A stretch of 64,000 nucleotides of DNA from Anthoceros angustus. Lineage: Eukaryota; Streptophyta; Anthocerotopsida; Anthocerotales; Anthocerotaceae. The position numbers and the translations under genes are program-made. Shown one piece after another: positions 9,668 to 24,503 of this stretch (the first letter of the stretch is position 1; each line of letters opens with the position of its first letter). The notes beneath the pieces were generated by a model, which had not been told where the DNA came from, did no database searches, and worked only from the letters and a program-made list of their open reading frames with translations. The stretch spans positions 735,370 to 799,369 of the forward strand of contig MU008175.1 of the NCBI GenBank assembly GCA_010909165.1. The letters run 5' to 3'.

Positions 9668-12600
9668 AAATGCTTAGATCCTTGATCATATACTAACATG
9701 CTTGTGATATTGTCTAGTCGGTAAAATCAGAATTTTGCACATCATTCATAGTTCATAAATATGAAATCTGGATTGTGTGCAATATTCATCTCTTACTGCC
9801 TAAGCATTACACAAGTAGTGTAGGGAAATCTTTAGTGATCAGGAAGCATAATCTAGCAGTTATGCCCTCTGTAGTTTATTTCCTATGGCTAGCATGCTTT
9901 ACAAAAATCCGTTGCATAAATTCTAAATGAGCGGAGAAGTTTTTAAAGGCAAAAATGCCTCGTCGCAATCCTAACAGACGCGCTGCTTTCCTCAGAAGCA
10001 CTCGACAAAGGAACGCGGAACAGTGGGTGTGAAACTTTTGCACAGTTTCGAGACCTACAAATTTCTGTGGAAGAACAACACGTTTGGATTCTCGGATCAT
10101 TAGACAAATGGAGCAATTTCCTCTTCGTCGTGCAAGTATCCACCATCGCCAGGCTTGTGACGGCTATCCGACTCAACGTACAAGGAGCGGTTTATCGAGT
10201 GACATTCAGCTTCTTCCCGACCAAACTACATAGAAGATCCCGACTGAATTGACGGTAATCAATATTGTGCCTTTGCGAAATTAAGCACTTGGAGGCACAA
10301 GTCCGCGAACTCACCGATCGGCATAAGAAACTGTCTTTTCTACTGGAGAAGAAATTGATTTCACTACTCGATAGCGTGGTATCGGTGCGCGAGATCCTCA
10401 GACAAGATTGTGCTAACACCCCGTATCGAAATTCGAGATCCACCATTATGTGATCTCATCGTAGGCTCGGTGCAATCCCAGCCTGCGGGGAGCAATCTCC
10501 AAAGGTCAGATTGCAAGCGGCGCCAGCAACCATACCTGCGATGCCAGTAGGGACTTTCTGGAAGGACGTGACCAATCGTCATACCTGTTCCAATCAAAGT
10601 GGGATTGCAAGCGACGCCAAGCAAAGAGCTTCTGGGAGGACGTGATACCTGTCCTTACCAGTAACCGTCATGTCTCGTGACTCGCGACTCCTTGCGACTT
10701 CCACAACTCTTCACAACAAGGGGATCCCATGGCCAACTCTCTTCTCCCAGCGTTTTCTGACAATTTCATCAATTTACCTCAGGAACGCTAGATGCGATGA
10801 GTTCTGCAGGTATCCTCTTTGGCCAGGGAGCTGGGGGCTCAATGGCAAGCACCAGCAGTACCACTACTGCAGCCTCGGGTGCTGGTGGCCCTGCGATCGG
10901 CGGTGACGGCGCTGGTGGGCTCGCTGCAAGCCTCTATGGACTTGGAGGCGCATGGGGTGGCGGGTTGGGCGGAAACAATCCTCCTCCCCCACCTCTCCAC
11001 CCACTGCCGCCTCCTAATCCAGCATTCCCGCTTTTGAACCGACCACTACTTCCTACTCACGCTTACCAACCTGCTTACACAATTGAATTTAAGGAACGTG
11101 ATACATTCAATGGCAATAAGGTACCCGGTGTGGAGTGTGCGGATGCATGCTGCTCTTGAAGCCAGGCACGTCTGGAGCGTGGTGACTGGACAGTATTCTG
11201 AAACTGCATCAAATGCCATGCAAGATGATAAGGACAAGTGGGCAAATGCAAATAATGTTGCGTGTGCTCTGCTCATTAGTAGATTAGATGAGGTTCTCGT
11301 TCCAGATATAGCTTACCTGCTAAAGGCTGAAGACGTCTGGAGACAGCTATCACAGGCCTATGACGTTAGGAACATCATAACACTCTGCGCGGTTCGAAGT
11401 GAACTCTTCTCTCTTAGGATGCGAGAGGGTGAAATGGCGGTTGCCTTCACTGCAAAATTTAGACACTTGAGATCACAGCTTATCTCACTTGGTTCTCAAA
11501 TGTCTGAACTTGACGCAGCTTGCCCGCCATTTACTAGTCTTCCTCCCGCCATCGCCCTTTCGCTTCTGGGGCCACGAGTGCCTCCGGGCCGAGAAGACTG
11601 CAGCTGCAAGCAAACCACCACATATAACTTTTACAGATGTCATTGGTGCCCTCTTCCAGGAGGAACAAAGCAGGAGTTCCCATACACCTGGAAGAACAAA
11701 AGCTGACAAGGTGCTATACGCATTTAAGAGCAAATTTCAAGGGAAAGCAAAGAACTCATCTGGTGTTGGAGTATCCAAGCCAGGGCAAGGTAAAAGGTCT
11801 GGAGCCTGCAATTGGTGTGGGGCTCCAGGGCATTGGGAACGCGAATGTAGAAAGAAGAAATCTGGAGAACCGAGGAAGGCCGAGAAGACCCACAGAGTGG
11901 TTGAGGCACGCTCAGTTTCCAAGGACAGGTCTTCACAGGCCTCCTCTTCCAGCAAGCAGCCAGTGGTGATGACCGTCTGCCATTCTACTATAGTCTGTGA
12001 TCCAGACTCTTGGTATTTGGATTCGGGTGCCACATCCCATATATGCCACAATCGCCACTTGCTTAGTGATTTCACTCCAACATGTACTAACGAGAAGGTT
12101 CTGTTGGGAGATGAGCTTACCCGTACAGGCCTGAAAATCCTTGGAATAGGACCGTGCACTTTCCGACTTGACGATGGCTCCGCCTTTCGGCTGGACAACG
12201 TTCTGTACATTCCCAGCATGGCCAAGCATTTGCTCTCGGTTAGTCAGTTGATGAAGCTTCAGCAGTATGATCTCTCTTTCACAACTGCTGGTTGTCTTCT
12301 ATCACACAAAGGTACCCATGATCCTGTTGCCCGAGGCCTTCTGGTTCATGACCTGTACAGGCTGGACATATGCTGTCAGCCTGCTAAGAGTGTTTTTGTG
12401 GTTGAAAAGACACAATCGACTTTAGCATAGTTATGGCACGCTCGTTTGGGACATGCCAATATAGATAAGCTCATCAAGATGTCTAACTTGGAGTGTTGCC
12501 GAGAGCCATTGCCAAAGTGTTTTAAGGAACTTCCCTTATGTGATTCCTGTATCATTGCCAAGTAGAAGGAGATTCCCTTCCCGTCTGTCGTTGCTCACCG

Positions 12601-12691
12601 TACCTCAAATGTCCTGGACCTGGTACACACTGAAATATCAGGAAAAATACATGTTCCTTCCTTGGGAGGATCCAACTATTATCTGACACTT

Positions 12692-14914
12692 AACACGATA
12701 TCTTTCGAAGGGGGTGAATATCCGAACCCCCTTCTGTGACATGGAAACCCTCTTAGCACATTCCACACAGTCCCGAAATATGCGTTTTGCCCCGTTTTCA
12801 AGAAAGGTCGACCGTTTTCCAACGAGTAGTAATCATCAAAACCTGTTTCCAACACAAAGACAATATAAGGCGGCGCCGCCCGCTTTGTTTTTGAGGAAGA
12901 GGGAAAATGAGATCATCAATTGCCTCACTACAACGGGTCCAAAAGTTATTACGAACACGAGAAGAAGCACATCTAGGTGCCTACGTAACCGTAAACCTAC
13001 TCTCTATGACTAACTTGTGACTCATCGGTGCTAGAGCGGACTCAATCCATCACGATGACCAAATTTCGAATCCGCCTCAGCCCTGCTCATCAAAGCTATC
13101 GCTCGCCCAAAGCCCTTGAGTCTGCCTCCCTCCCGCTTTGGTCTTCACCGACGAGCATTCAAAGAAACCACCGCGCTTTCAAAGAGTCCTTCTCATTGAT
13201 ACACACCTCCTTTGCCTGCACTGCGCAAGCCCCCGCTGGGCCTCTAATGTCAATTCTTCACAAGATCCGCAAAACCTCATACCCATGGATCCGTTGTGGA
13301 ATATATCTTGCACACCTCAAGTCAGCCTCAATAGAGGGGCATGCTAGCGCCCTTAAATGGCCGTGCCCATGCGCCCATAAAATCAAGAAGAAGTTTTTCA
13401 TGACTCTACAGGTTTCGAACCCATGACCTACATGGGTACATATTGTTTCAAACCACTTGAGTAACTATCCTAGGTTGAAATATACTGGAAGCACTAATTA
13501 TTTATTTTATCAATGGCAGCCCATGTACAAGGCTTGGGGCGCCGGCCGGCCGGCGCCCATGTACAAGGCTTGTTGGGGAAGGGCCGGCCCATGTACAAGG
13601 CTTGTTGGGGAAGGCGCCGGCCGCTCTTTATGGATGTGTATATTGAAACTCCTCTCATGCCATGGTTGCACACATTTTCAAAAACACCTATGGACCTATT
13701 TTCATTCATTCATTCACTGCATTATGTGCACTTCGTTCTCAAGAATATATGGGCATGTTCAGTACCGCCAAAACGTGAAGCATAGCATTACTTTGAGACT
13801 GTCAGAGAAATAGACCGTGTAAGTAGAGGTTTTGTTCACCAAACGGTCATCCTCTATTATGAGTTCAACTTGGCGGAAACATTTGTACTGTGGATAAGAA
13901 GGCAATCAAGAATAACTTAATTGAATTGCGAGGCTTTATTCAACCAGCGAGTCAAAGTGCCACCGAGGATAGTGAAGATGATGGTCATGATGTCGTGCCC
14001 AACGAAGATGATGGCGGAGTCCGCGAAGAGTAGGAAACCCTCGAATGTTAGGTCATCTTCAACGGGCAATTGGTGAGGTTATGCGTGAAGCTCAATTCGT
14101 AGTTTGGAGTGCACATTCCAAGCGCAGACATATTTCGAAAAGAGTCTAGGCCCATGATAGGAATTTGGTTGTGGCTGTTCTCATGCCGTTGTAGACTTCC
14201 CATGCTTAATAACTTCCAATGTTCAAGCCTTTTTCCATTACATGCGGAAGGACATGTGGGAGTGTGGTGGTAGTTGCGCTCGGCATTGCGGCATACTAAC
14301 AGCAACACACGATGAGCCATGCGGCATGTTTTTCAGTGCGATATGTTGGCGGGAACCAGTTGCCCCACACTTTTCTTCATTCATCGATTGCAGTCTGTGG
14401 GACTGAACCATGTGATTATATTTGCGGGCACAATTGAGGGTGTGCAGAAGCCACCCACCCACCCCACACCCCAAAGTCTTTTGTACACACATCCCGCTAT
14501 GGGCTGCTACTCTCGCCTTTGAGGCATCATCGCAATGCCAGAGTGGCGCGGCCGGCGCCTACTCCTCGACATGCTTTGCTCCCCGCCATCGGTTCGCCTC
14601 ATCCAATTTTGATCACCGTGCTTTTTACGAATCTTTAGGGTTGTTGTGCGAGAAAGACCCGCAGGAGAGAATGGCCCTTGTCATGGGTCTTAAATGCACC
14701 CCAAATAGGGTTACCTCTTGCACCATAACCCCTTCACCGGCATGAAATGGACCTTGTATCACCGGGTTCATGGAATTTCCACCCTTCTTTTCGCCTTACA
14801 TTCATTCATACCTCAAAAACCACCAGTTCAAGACCCATGTCAAACCCCCTTCAGGAGATATATTTCAGAAAACCCCCTTCGTGAATATTCACCCCCTTCA
14901 CAAGATATCGTGTT
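12692..14914. mobile_element. 2.2-kb terminal-inverted-repeat element nested in copia integrase
   Basis: The ends mirror each other: left AACACGATATCTTTCGAAGG and right (reverse complement) AACACGATATCTTGTGAAGG, both followed by GGGTGAATAT. About 40 bp are inverted overall. It is flanked by ACTT on both sides (12,688-12,691 and 14,915-14,918). Removing it with one ACTT restores the integrase reading frame (LTL then ADDYS), so the boundaries are well supported. Near the right end the block CCCCCTTC occurs several times. ORFs inside (for example 13,028-13,426) match no transposase I know, so it is probably non-autonomous. A 4-bp target duplication does not fit hAT (8), Mutator (9), CACTA (3) or mariner (TA); the superfamily is unassigned. 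Confidence 0.82.
13519..13615. repeat. Triplicated 18-bp motif with a GC-rich palindrome
   Basis: The motif GCCCATGTACAAGGCTTG occurs three times, near 13,519, 13,556 and 13,588. Between the first two lies a perfect 22-bp palindrome at 13,537-13,558 made of GGCGCC and GGCC steps. The surrounding nested element is AT-rich, so this GC island stands out. Confidence 0.85.
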
Positions 14915-17900
14915 ACTTGCGGACGACTATAGTAGGTAGTCTTGGACATTTCCTATAAAGCGGAAATCAGACACTTTTCTTGTCTTTCAAGAATGGCTTA
15001 CCATGGTACAACGGCAGACAGGTCGACTCCTTCGTTGCTTGAGATCTGACAACGGCACAGAATTTGTCAATCATATTTTGACGGTACAGCCGGATAATGG
15101 CATCATCATGACTTATTATTCCTTACACTCGGTGACAAAGCGGTGTTCTTTGAAGGCGAATGACTCTCCTTGGCATGACCAGCGGTATGCTTCAATGGTC
15201 AGGATTGGACAAGGCTTACTGGGCTGAAGCAGTCGTGACTGCAACCTACATCCTCAACCGTCTTCTTACAAGTGCTGTTGAGGGCCGCACTCCTTTCGAA
15301 GTTATCTGGCAACGTCGTCCTAGTCTTCTTCACTTGCGTGTTTTTGGTTCTCCGGCTTATGCATATATCCCTGCATAACAACGCAAGAAGCTTCAGGACA
15401 GAGCCCGTCCTCTTATCTTCGTGGGTTATGGAGAAGAAACCAAGGCTTACAAGCTTTATGATCCCTTCTCGAGGTCTTCCATATTTGCTCATAGTGTCAC
15501 ATTTAAGGAACTTGTGCAGCCTGCCCAGTCTCATTTTGCAGGCCCTCTTCCACCGGCCGCATCCACAGTTCCTCTTGACGATGACTTTGACACTGAAGCT
15601 TCTGAGTACCCACAAGACATCTCTGCTGCTTCAGGGGGTGTTCCTCACGTTGGTGGTCCCGCTTGTGGTTCAAGGGGTGGAATCTCGTCTAGTCAGCCTA
15701 TTCCATTAACACAAGTACAGCTGTTAGACACTGGTGATGAACCTCTTGCTGCTGTTGAAGTTGAGAATACATTGTCTGAGGAACCTGCTCTAGCTGACCT
15801 TGCTCCTATCATGGATGCTCCACTTGATGATGATGCTCCTGTCATAGAGGATTTACCTAAAGAGCCTGCCCCTGTTGTTGAGGAGCGTAGGTACCCTAAT
15901 CGAACTCGCAACCCTAGGGAACATTGGCATGAACAGCCCTATCAGCCTGTAGACTTTCGACTTCCCAAGTCTGCTAGGTTTGCAGCTTCCTCACCTGTCA
16001 CAGTAGCAACTGAACACCCAGCCGAACCCAAGACCTATCAAGAGGCCATTATTGGTAAGGACAAGAAACACTGGATCCTTCTATCCAAGATGAGTACAAT
16101 TCCCTCATGAAGAATGAGACTTGGGAATTGTGTCCTTTACCAGCTGGTCATAGAACCATTAGTTGCAAATGGGTCTTTAAGCATAAACTCAATGCAGAAG
16201 GACAAATTGCATATTATAAGTCTCGTCTTGTAGCACGTGGATTCTCACAAGTTGTTGGTGTTGATTTTAACGAGACCTTCAGTCCTGTAGTCAAAACACA
16301 GTCCATTAGAATTATCCTGGCTCTAGCTGCTGAACGAGACTGGGATTTAGAGCAGATGGACGTATCTACTGCTTTTCTCTTTGGGGACATGGAGGAGGAT
16401 ATATATATCGCACAGCCTGAGGGCTTTGTAGATTCTGAGCATCCTGACTGGGTATGCAAATTGAAGAAAACCCTATATGGGCTCAAACAAAGTGCTCGTG
16501 AATGGTACAAGTGCATCGACAAATACCTTAAGTCCATTGGTTTAGTGCAGAACCCTGCTGACGCCAATGTTTATATCTACACCAAAGGAGGCCATATTGT
16601 CATCTTGGCTTTATATGTCGATGACACCATCCTCGCATCAAACAACAGAGAGTTACTGGAGTGGGTCAAAGCAATGTTGCACAAGGAATACAATATGAAG
16701 GATATCGGGCAGCTTACATTTGTCTTGGGCATCCAGTTGCTTCGAGACAGAGCCAACCGAACTCTTGTACTTCACCAAACCAAGTATATCAATGAAACTC
16801 TACGTCGTTTCAACCTAGACCAAGCAAAACCAGTTAGTACCCCTGGCAGCATTGGAGTCAGGCTTACATCAGACCAGTCTCCACATTATGAACTTGAACA
16901 AGCAGCTATGGCAGACATCCCTTATCGTCATGTCAGGTCGCTTTGAACTACATCGATTCTTTGGACGGGCGGATATCCAACATCTTAGTTCGTATCTCGC
17001 CTAGATTATCCAGGGAAAGAACACTGGGGTGCAGTGAAGCGAATATTGCGTTATTCAAAAGGAACCTCCACCTATGGACTATGTTTCAGAGGCAATGGAT
17101 TGGATGTTACCTTAGTGGGCTATGCAGATGCAAACTGGGCCACTGATCATGAGAATCGCCGTAGTTTTCAAAGATATTGCTTCTTTTCTCGTATTAATCA
17201 AGTTAATCGGAGCTCAAAAGCGGTGTCAGTAGCCCTATCTTCTATTAAGGCCAAATACAAGGCTCTCACAGACTCAACAAAGGAGGCAGAGTGGGAAAGG
17301 ATTTTCCTTGCTGCCCTATCTTTTGAGCGACTGCACCCACCACCATATTTTGTGACAATCAATCGACCATAGCTCTTGTGGGAAACCCTCGCTTTCATGC
17401 CCGCACTAAACACGTAGAAATCCAGCACCATTTTGTGCGTCATTTTGTTGAGAGGAAGGTCATCAAAGTTGAGTACATATACCTACAGACTTGAATACTG
17501 TAGATCTACTCACTAAGACCCTGTCTATTGCTAAGCACAATTTCCACATGGAAGCTATGGGACTAGTCAACTACTTAGCTTTGCCCCCATCTCCATCTTC
17601 GGCAGCGCCATAATGATACCGTATTCAAGACACATTTTCACCACCATTCAAATTTTGAGTTAGTAGGTGTGACAAAAGCCACTAGGGGCAAACATGGTAT
17701 GGCAAGCTATGAAGCCACCGACATCTAAATGCCATCGTCATAATCCGGCAGACGAATTCTAGCCGCTCCTGCCAATCTCTCTTTCAACTGAGCTCGCTGC
17801 TTTGCTACTTTTGCTGCCTTGTTCCACTCCGCTGGCGGTTTTATGGCTATTGATAGAGCGACCTGGATTTCCCATCCTGCCAGACTGTATAATTGTTATG

Positions 17901-18078
17901 TTGCATATCTCGCCCGTGGTGTCGCATTGCTTGCTTGCTTGCCAAGATCTTCCGCTCCTTCCCAAGATTTGGTGAGAAGGAATGTGGCTATCACTAGCGC
18001 ACAGATTGACAGTGCCAAGTGTAACGTGCTCGTCATTCTCTCGATGCTTGCATTTGCCGTGTCGTGGTTAAGGGGTTG

Positions 18079-18278
18079 TGTTGAACCTGGTAGGGTTCCT
18101 CTTTAACCATGTCACTTGGGTAGTATAATTGTTATTAATTAAGTTATTAACCTAAGCCTAAAGTGAAACGCTTTACACCAGTTTTGTACTTAAACACTTC
18201 ATTCATTTGATTAATGTAATTGTATTGTCTTTAGACTAGGTGTCTTCCTTTTTGTTCTCCGCTCTAGAGTAGTTAATA
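18079..18278 (+). repeat. 3' LTR of the copia element
   Basis: Starts TGTTGAACCTGGTAGGGTT like the 5' LTR and ends AGTTAATA, the terminal CA having become TA. The segment just upstream (GTTAAGGGGTTG) is a weak polypurine-tract candidate. Confidence 0.9.
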
Positions 18279-18284
18279 GTTGTT

Positions 18285-18610
18285 AATTGTTCCTGGAAGA
18301 ACGAGACATCGCTGGCCCTGTCCGGAACCCAAGCTCACTACAATGCACTCATGGTTGCCTGCAAAGAGTAAGAATGGGAATGGCAATTCTTGGACTCTAT
18401 TCATCTCTCAAAGCCTGATGAGGCTAAGGGGCTATGTGATAACATATCCACAATAGGATTAGTAGCTAACCCTAGATTTCATGCTCAAACAAAGCATATT
18501 GAGTTGTATCATTATTACCTTCCAAATGTTGCTGAGAGAGGAGCAGTAAAGGTGGAATATATCAATACAGAAGACAAACACAATTGATCTCTTTACTTAA
18601 GGGTTTTGCT
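18285..18610 (+). pseudogene. Fragment of a second copia element (RNase H end)
   Basis: Right after the 3' LTR the plus strand reads SWKNETSLALSGTQAHYNAL and, further on, NPRFHAQTKHIELYHYYL. These are the end of copia RNase H and its C-terminal block. There are in-frame stops. The sequence differs from the same region of the neighbouring element, so it is a separate old insertion. Confidence 0.75.
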
Positions 18611-18764
18611 AAAGTTGAAGCATTACTAACATATGGCTTTCCTCCAGCTCAGACAATTTGTTCTTCCTGCACCTAGCAACTCTTAAGGAGCAGCAACTTG
18701 CCTGAATGGAAGAGGAAAGCCTTTCGGCCTTTTCAAGCATGACCAGTCATGTGAAGCCTACTTC

Positions 18765-18875
18765 TGCAAGCAAGTCATGTGGAGCCTGCTTCTGCAAGCA
18801 GTCATGTGGAGCCTGCTTCTGCAAGCAGTCATGTGGAGCTTGCTTTTGTAAGCAGAAATATGGAGCCTCCTCCTG
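18765..18875. repeat. 27-bp tandem repeat, about four copies
   Basis: The unit CAGTCATGTGGAGCCTGCTT plus CTGCAAG repeats from about 18,770, the third and fourth copies diverging. In one plus frame it reads Cys-rich (SCGACFCKQ), but no gene context supports coding. Confidence 0.85.
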
Positions 18876-19019
18876 CAACCAGTTATCCCTTGGTGACTCG
18901 TGTCTTTCCAACCTGCAGGCATTTCATACACCACCATTATGTTCTCATGATAATATTGAATATTTGCAATTGAGCTTTATCCTTTGAATAGTTGCTGAGC
19001 CACTGGTTTTTGAGATGGT

Positions 19020-19088
19020 GTTTCTCGCGTGGGTGCGAGCAAATGCCACTGCTGTCCGGTGGCATTTCCTTGCACCCGTGCGAGAAAC
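19020..19088. repeat. Long near-perfect hairpin (30-bp arms, 9-nt loop)
   Basis: The left arm 19,020-19,049 (GTTTCTCGCGTGGGTGCGAG then CAAATGCCAC) is complementary to the right arm 19,059-19,088 except at about four positions. The loop is TGCTGTCCG. It could be a small foldback element, a miRNA-type precursor or a chance palindrome; no expression evidence is available. Confidence 0.8.
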
Positions 19089-20005
19089 ATCAATGTATAA
19101 CACAAAGGCCCGTCTAAAAGCTACCTGTTGTCCAGTAACTTTCAAATCGGCTTTCGCGATGCAATATAGTTCTTGTCGTTTTGTATCATTTTACTATAAG
19201 GTTATTATTTTGCTTTACCTCGGTCTACCACAAATTATAAGGTCCCTTAATTATTTGTATAATATGCAATTAAGGTTTAAGGTTATTTGTAAATTCGGTC
19301 CCAAAGGCACCTATTTCATTTTTCTCCACATCCTCCAACTTTGGTTTCCAATCGTGTTTCGCCGGATTTTTGCATGATTCACTTACTTTTTTTCCTTTAA
19401 AATCTTGTATTCATGCCATGCGTTTTCACTTTTCCTTTTTTTTGGTCAAGCCGTCGTCTTTTCAGCTCTTGTTTCACAACAAACCCTCAAAACAAGCCTT
19501 CGTCGTTTTAAAAAGTGCAAAAAATGCTCCATTTCGAGCTCATCTCTAAAAATAGGATCCTAACACTAAGCCATAGGAGACCTTGGTCGACATTGTTTAC
19601 CACCATGGCTGGAGTATGATATGAGGCGGTATCCGGCTTCCCACGAGAAGGAAAATAGCACTCAGAAATGTGCACCTAGAAACTAACGGAATAGCTGAAG
19701 AGCTAAAGACGGAACAACTGTGTATTTGTGGGGACAATGCCCTCTACTTTGTTGGAACTTCAATTTTCCTCGTTCCGGATCATGACAGTAAATTACACCT
19801 TTTAGCAATACTGATATAAGAGCAAGTAACATGTTCTTAGCTTGTCTACCTAATTACTTTTTGGCGAATAGCATCTGCAATGAAATAGCTGTATTATTGT
19901 GAGGGGTAAAACGATAGCAGCATCAAGAGAGAACATCGCATCCAACGCGCTCTGCGATATCACTGCATTGCCACGCAACCCACGTGATTCGAGTGGTGCA
20001 AGTTC
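19089..20005. other. AT-rich non-coding stretch
   Basis: No ORF with family resemblance. Blocks at 19,638-19,692 resemble 6,741-6,825. No RNA gene recognised. Confidence 0.4.
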
Positions 20006-20155
20006 ATAAGAATTTTTTGGCAGCTTGAGTGGCCAGGTTTGTGTGGACTCGTCACAAGAATTTTTTGGCAGCGTCAAGTGGCCCGGTTTGTGTGGATTTG
20101 TCATAAGAATTTTTTGGCAGCTTCTGTGGCCAGGTTTGTGTGGACTCGTCGGAAG
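20006..20155. repeat. 48-49-bp tandem repeat, three copies
   Basis: The unit ATAAGAATTTTTTGGCAGC followed by a few variable bases and GTGGCCAGGTTTGTGTGGA is repeated three times with small changes. Confidence 0.9.
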
Positions 20156-20494
20156 ATATAGGAAACGCTCCCCGCTAGGATCCTAGCTCAAATTCTGGAA
20201 AGGCACAGGTCGTGCAATTGAGCACAGGAAGGTGCATGCTCCCTAGACAGGAAGATAAAAGAACAAATCTATCACTGACGTACTCCTGGACATGCATGAT
20301 CCCATGCTCTTCCGACATGATCCGTGTGTATGAGAGTCTCATAAGATTTCCTTTGCATTTCCTGAGCTTCTCCACCCATCACAATGTGTTTCATGTGTGA
20401 ATGCATTTCCTGAGCTTCTCTACCATCACAATGTGTTTTATGTGTCAATGTTGAAGCCTGCAGTGGGATATGTGTAGTAGAAGAATGAAAAAGT

Positions 20495-20627
20495 CTATTA
20501 TGGTCCACTTGGACGGGCAAATTCCTGTCATGGCACTTGGTACTCAACAACTTTGCACCATGTTGTGTTGTGTCTGGCATCCACTCCCTCTAGGCACCCC
20601 ATTTAAGTACCGATCTAAGCGGACCGG
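20495..20627 (+). repeat. Dispersed repeat copy (family of 37.4-38.4 kb)
   Basis: Shares an ordered set of blocks with 37,440-37,740: GTCCACTTGGACGG, TGTCATGG, CTTGGTACT, CAACAACTT, GGCATCCACTCCCT, AGGCACCCCAT, AAGTACCGATCTAAGC. It is a diverged single copy. Confidence 0.75.
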
Positions 20628-21751
20628 CAGAATGCAGACATCGGTGTTGGCGAGGCGGTCGGCTCTTGGAACTCCAGCCCGATCGAACGCTCCTGCAGGG
20701 AGAGCAAGCAAAGGGCAATGTCGAGAATTCCCCGGACAGGAGCAGATTCCCGAATTCCCAAATTGCAAATTGCAAAATGGAGCCCCGCCTTCCAGCCCAA
20801 TCGGATGCAGATCCTGCCTTCCAACCTGCACCTATGTAATGTCGCAGCCACCGTGCAGGAAATGGTCACGATATGCAGACCCTGCCTTTTAGAACAAGAG
20901 CAATCCTGCCTTCCAGCCTGGTTGGATGCCCGCGATAGGAAAGGGAAGGGATCCCCGCAAAATCTGTGGCAGAATCGTGGCTTGTTCGCGGCTAGCCCCC
21001 AGATCAAAGCCCCTCCCGCAATGGCTAGCTTGCAGCCTGCACGGTTCGTCGCAACTCCCACCCACCGCGACTCTCACCCTACCTCCCGCAACACCTACAA
21101 GGACCTCATCTTCTATACGACAGAAACGAATAGGATTCAGCGATGGCTGAAGCCGATCCTGCTTGCCAGGATCGGCTCGCTGAGCCTTGGGAGCGCATCT
21201 ACAGCCCGGGCCTCGGCCGCTCTTGTGCAGTGTGCTCCTGAGCCCCGAGATCCTTTAGATGCACTGGCACAGGGCTTCACTCCAGCCTCCATGAGGAGGA
21301 GATGGATAGCGTGGGTCTGTAGTCTAAGTCTGGTCCCGTTCTGAACAAGCTGAAACGCCTGGGAAGGGAAGGGCAGGGGGAGGGAAGGGGATGAAACCCT
21401 GGAAGGCAAGCGCAGACCGAGGAAGTGTCTCCCGGAGAAATGATTGGGTTCGGTTCACAGCAATTGCTTGAAGCTTCCTTCCAATTCCATTTCGCGATGT
21501 GTACATAGTGTACGTACCAAGTCCCATGACAGGAAAATTCCATCCAAATTGGACTATAATAGACTTCTTCACCTTCTACATAGCCACCCACCTGCATTTA
21601 AGCAAACTGGGCTGCATATCCCGAAGTGCTCGGGATTCGCATCTCTCCACCGCTGACAAGGAATCTTGTGCTACTGGGACTCACTCGCACCGATAATATA
21701 TGTGTTATATGGGTACGGTGAAATCAATTCTAAGTTCCAGGAGCTCGGGCG
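20628..21751. other. Region upstream of the CysA-type gene
   Basis: Contains a plus ORF (20,718-21,344) with no recognised family and low-complexity echoes of CTGCCTTCCAGCC, so I do not call it a gene. A perfect 10-bp-stem hairpin (GCCGATCCTG/CAGGATCGGC) lies near 21,152-21,176. A reverse-oriented piece of the dispersed repeat lies at about 21,495-21,575 (ACCAAGTCCCATGACAGGAA). The promoter of the downstream gene should be here. Confidence 0.45.

Positions 21752-24503
<2,752 letters not shown>

Larger units (their letters stand above)
10797..17610 (+). pseudogene. Copia gag-pol polyprotein, inactivated
   Basis: Gag starts near 10,797 with a Gly/Pro-rich leader, then the gag core (11,130-11,700) after a frameshift. 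A CCHC zinc knuckle (CNWCGAPGHWEREC) is at about 11,806-11,850. The aspartic protease DSGATSH is near 12,020. The GAG-pre-integrase block (WHARLGHANIDKL) is at about 12,430. The integrase core is interrupted at 12,691 and resumes at 14,919 with LRSDNGTEF near 15,045. The reverse transcriptase runs from 16,107 with YVDD at 16,614-16,625, and RNase H follows from about 17,030. Lesions seen include stops near 12,428, 12,564, 14,935 and 15,376, and frameshifts near 11,120, 11,500, 15,090, 16,080 and 16,940. The C-terminal FHARTKHVEIQHHFV block sits near 17,395. Confidence 0.9.
9456..18278 (+). mobile_element. Ty1/copia LTR retrotransposon with a nested element
   Basis: The two 200-bp LTRs (9456-9655 and 18,079-18,278) differ at about 15 positions by eye, so insertion is not very recent. 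They frame a gag-pol remnant in the order gag, protease, integrase, reverse transcriptase, RNase H, which is diagnostic of copia rather than gypsy. An initiator-Met primer-binding site follows the 5' LTR. Flanking pentamers are GCTGT before and GTTGT after, a possible 5-bp target duplication with one change. The coding part carries stops and frameshifts, so the element is dead as an autonomous unit. The integrase is split by a 2.2-kb TIR element. Confidence 0.9.

Noticed and set aside
20718-21344. 208-codon ORF upstream of the CysA-type gene
   Set aside because: No family resemblance, overlaps low-complexity echoes and competing ORFs on the other strand; could be 5' leader but not supportable as a gene.
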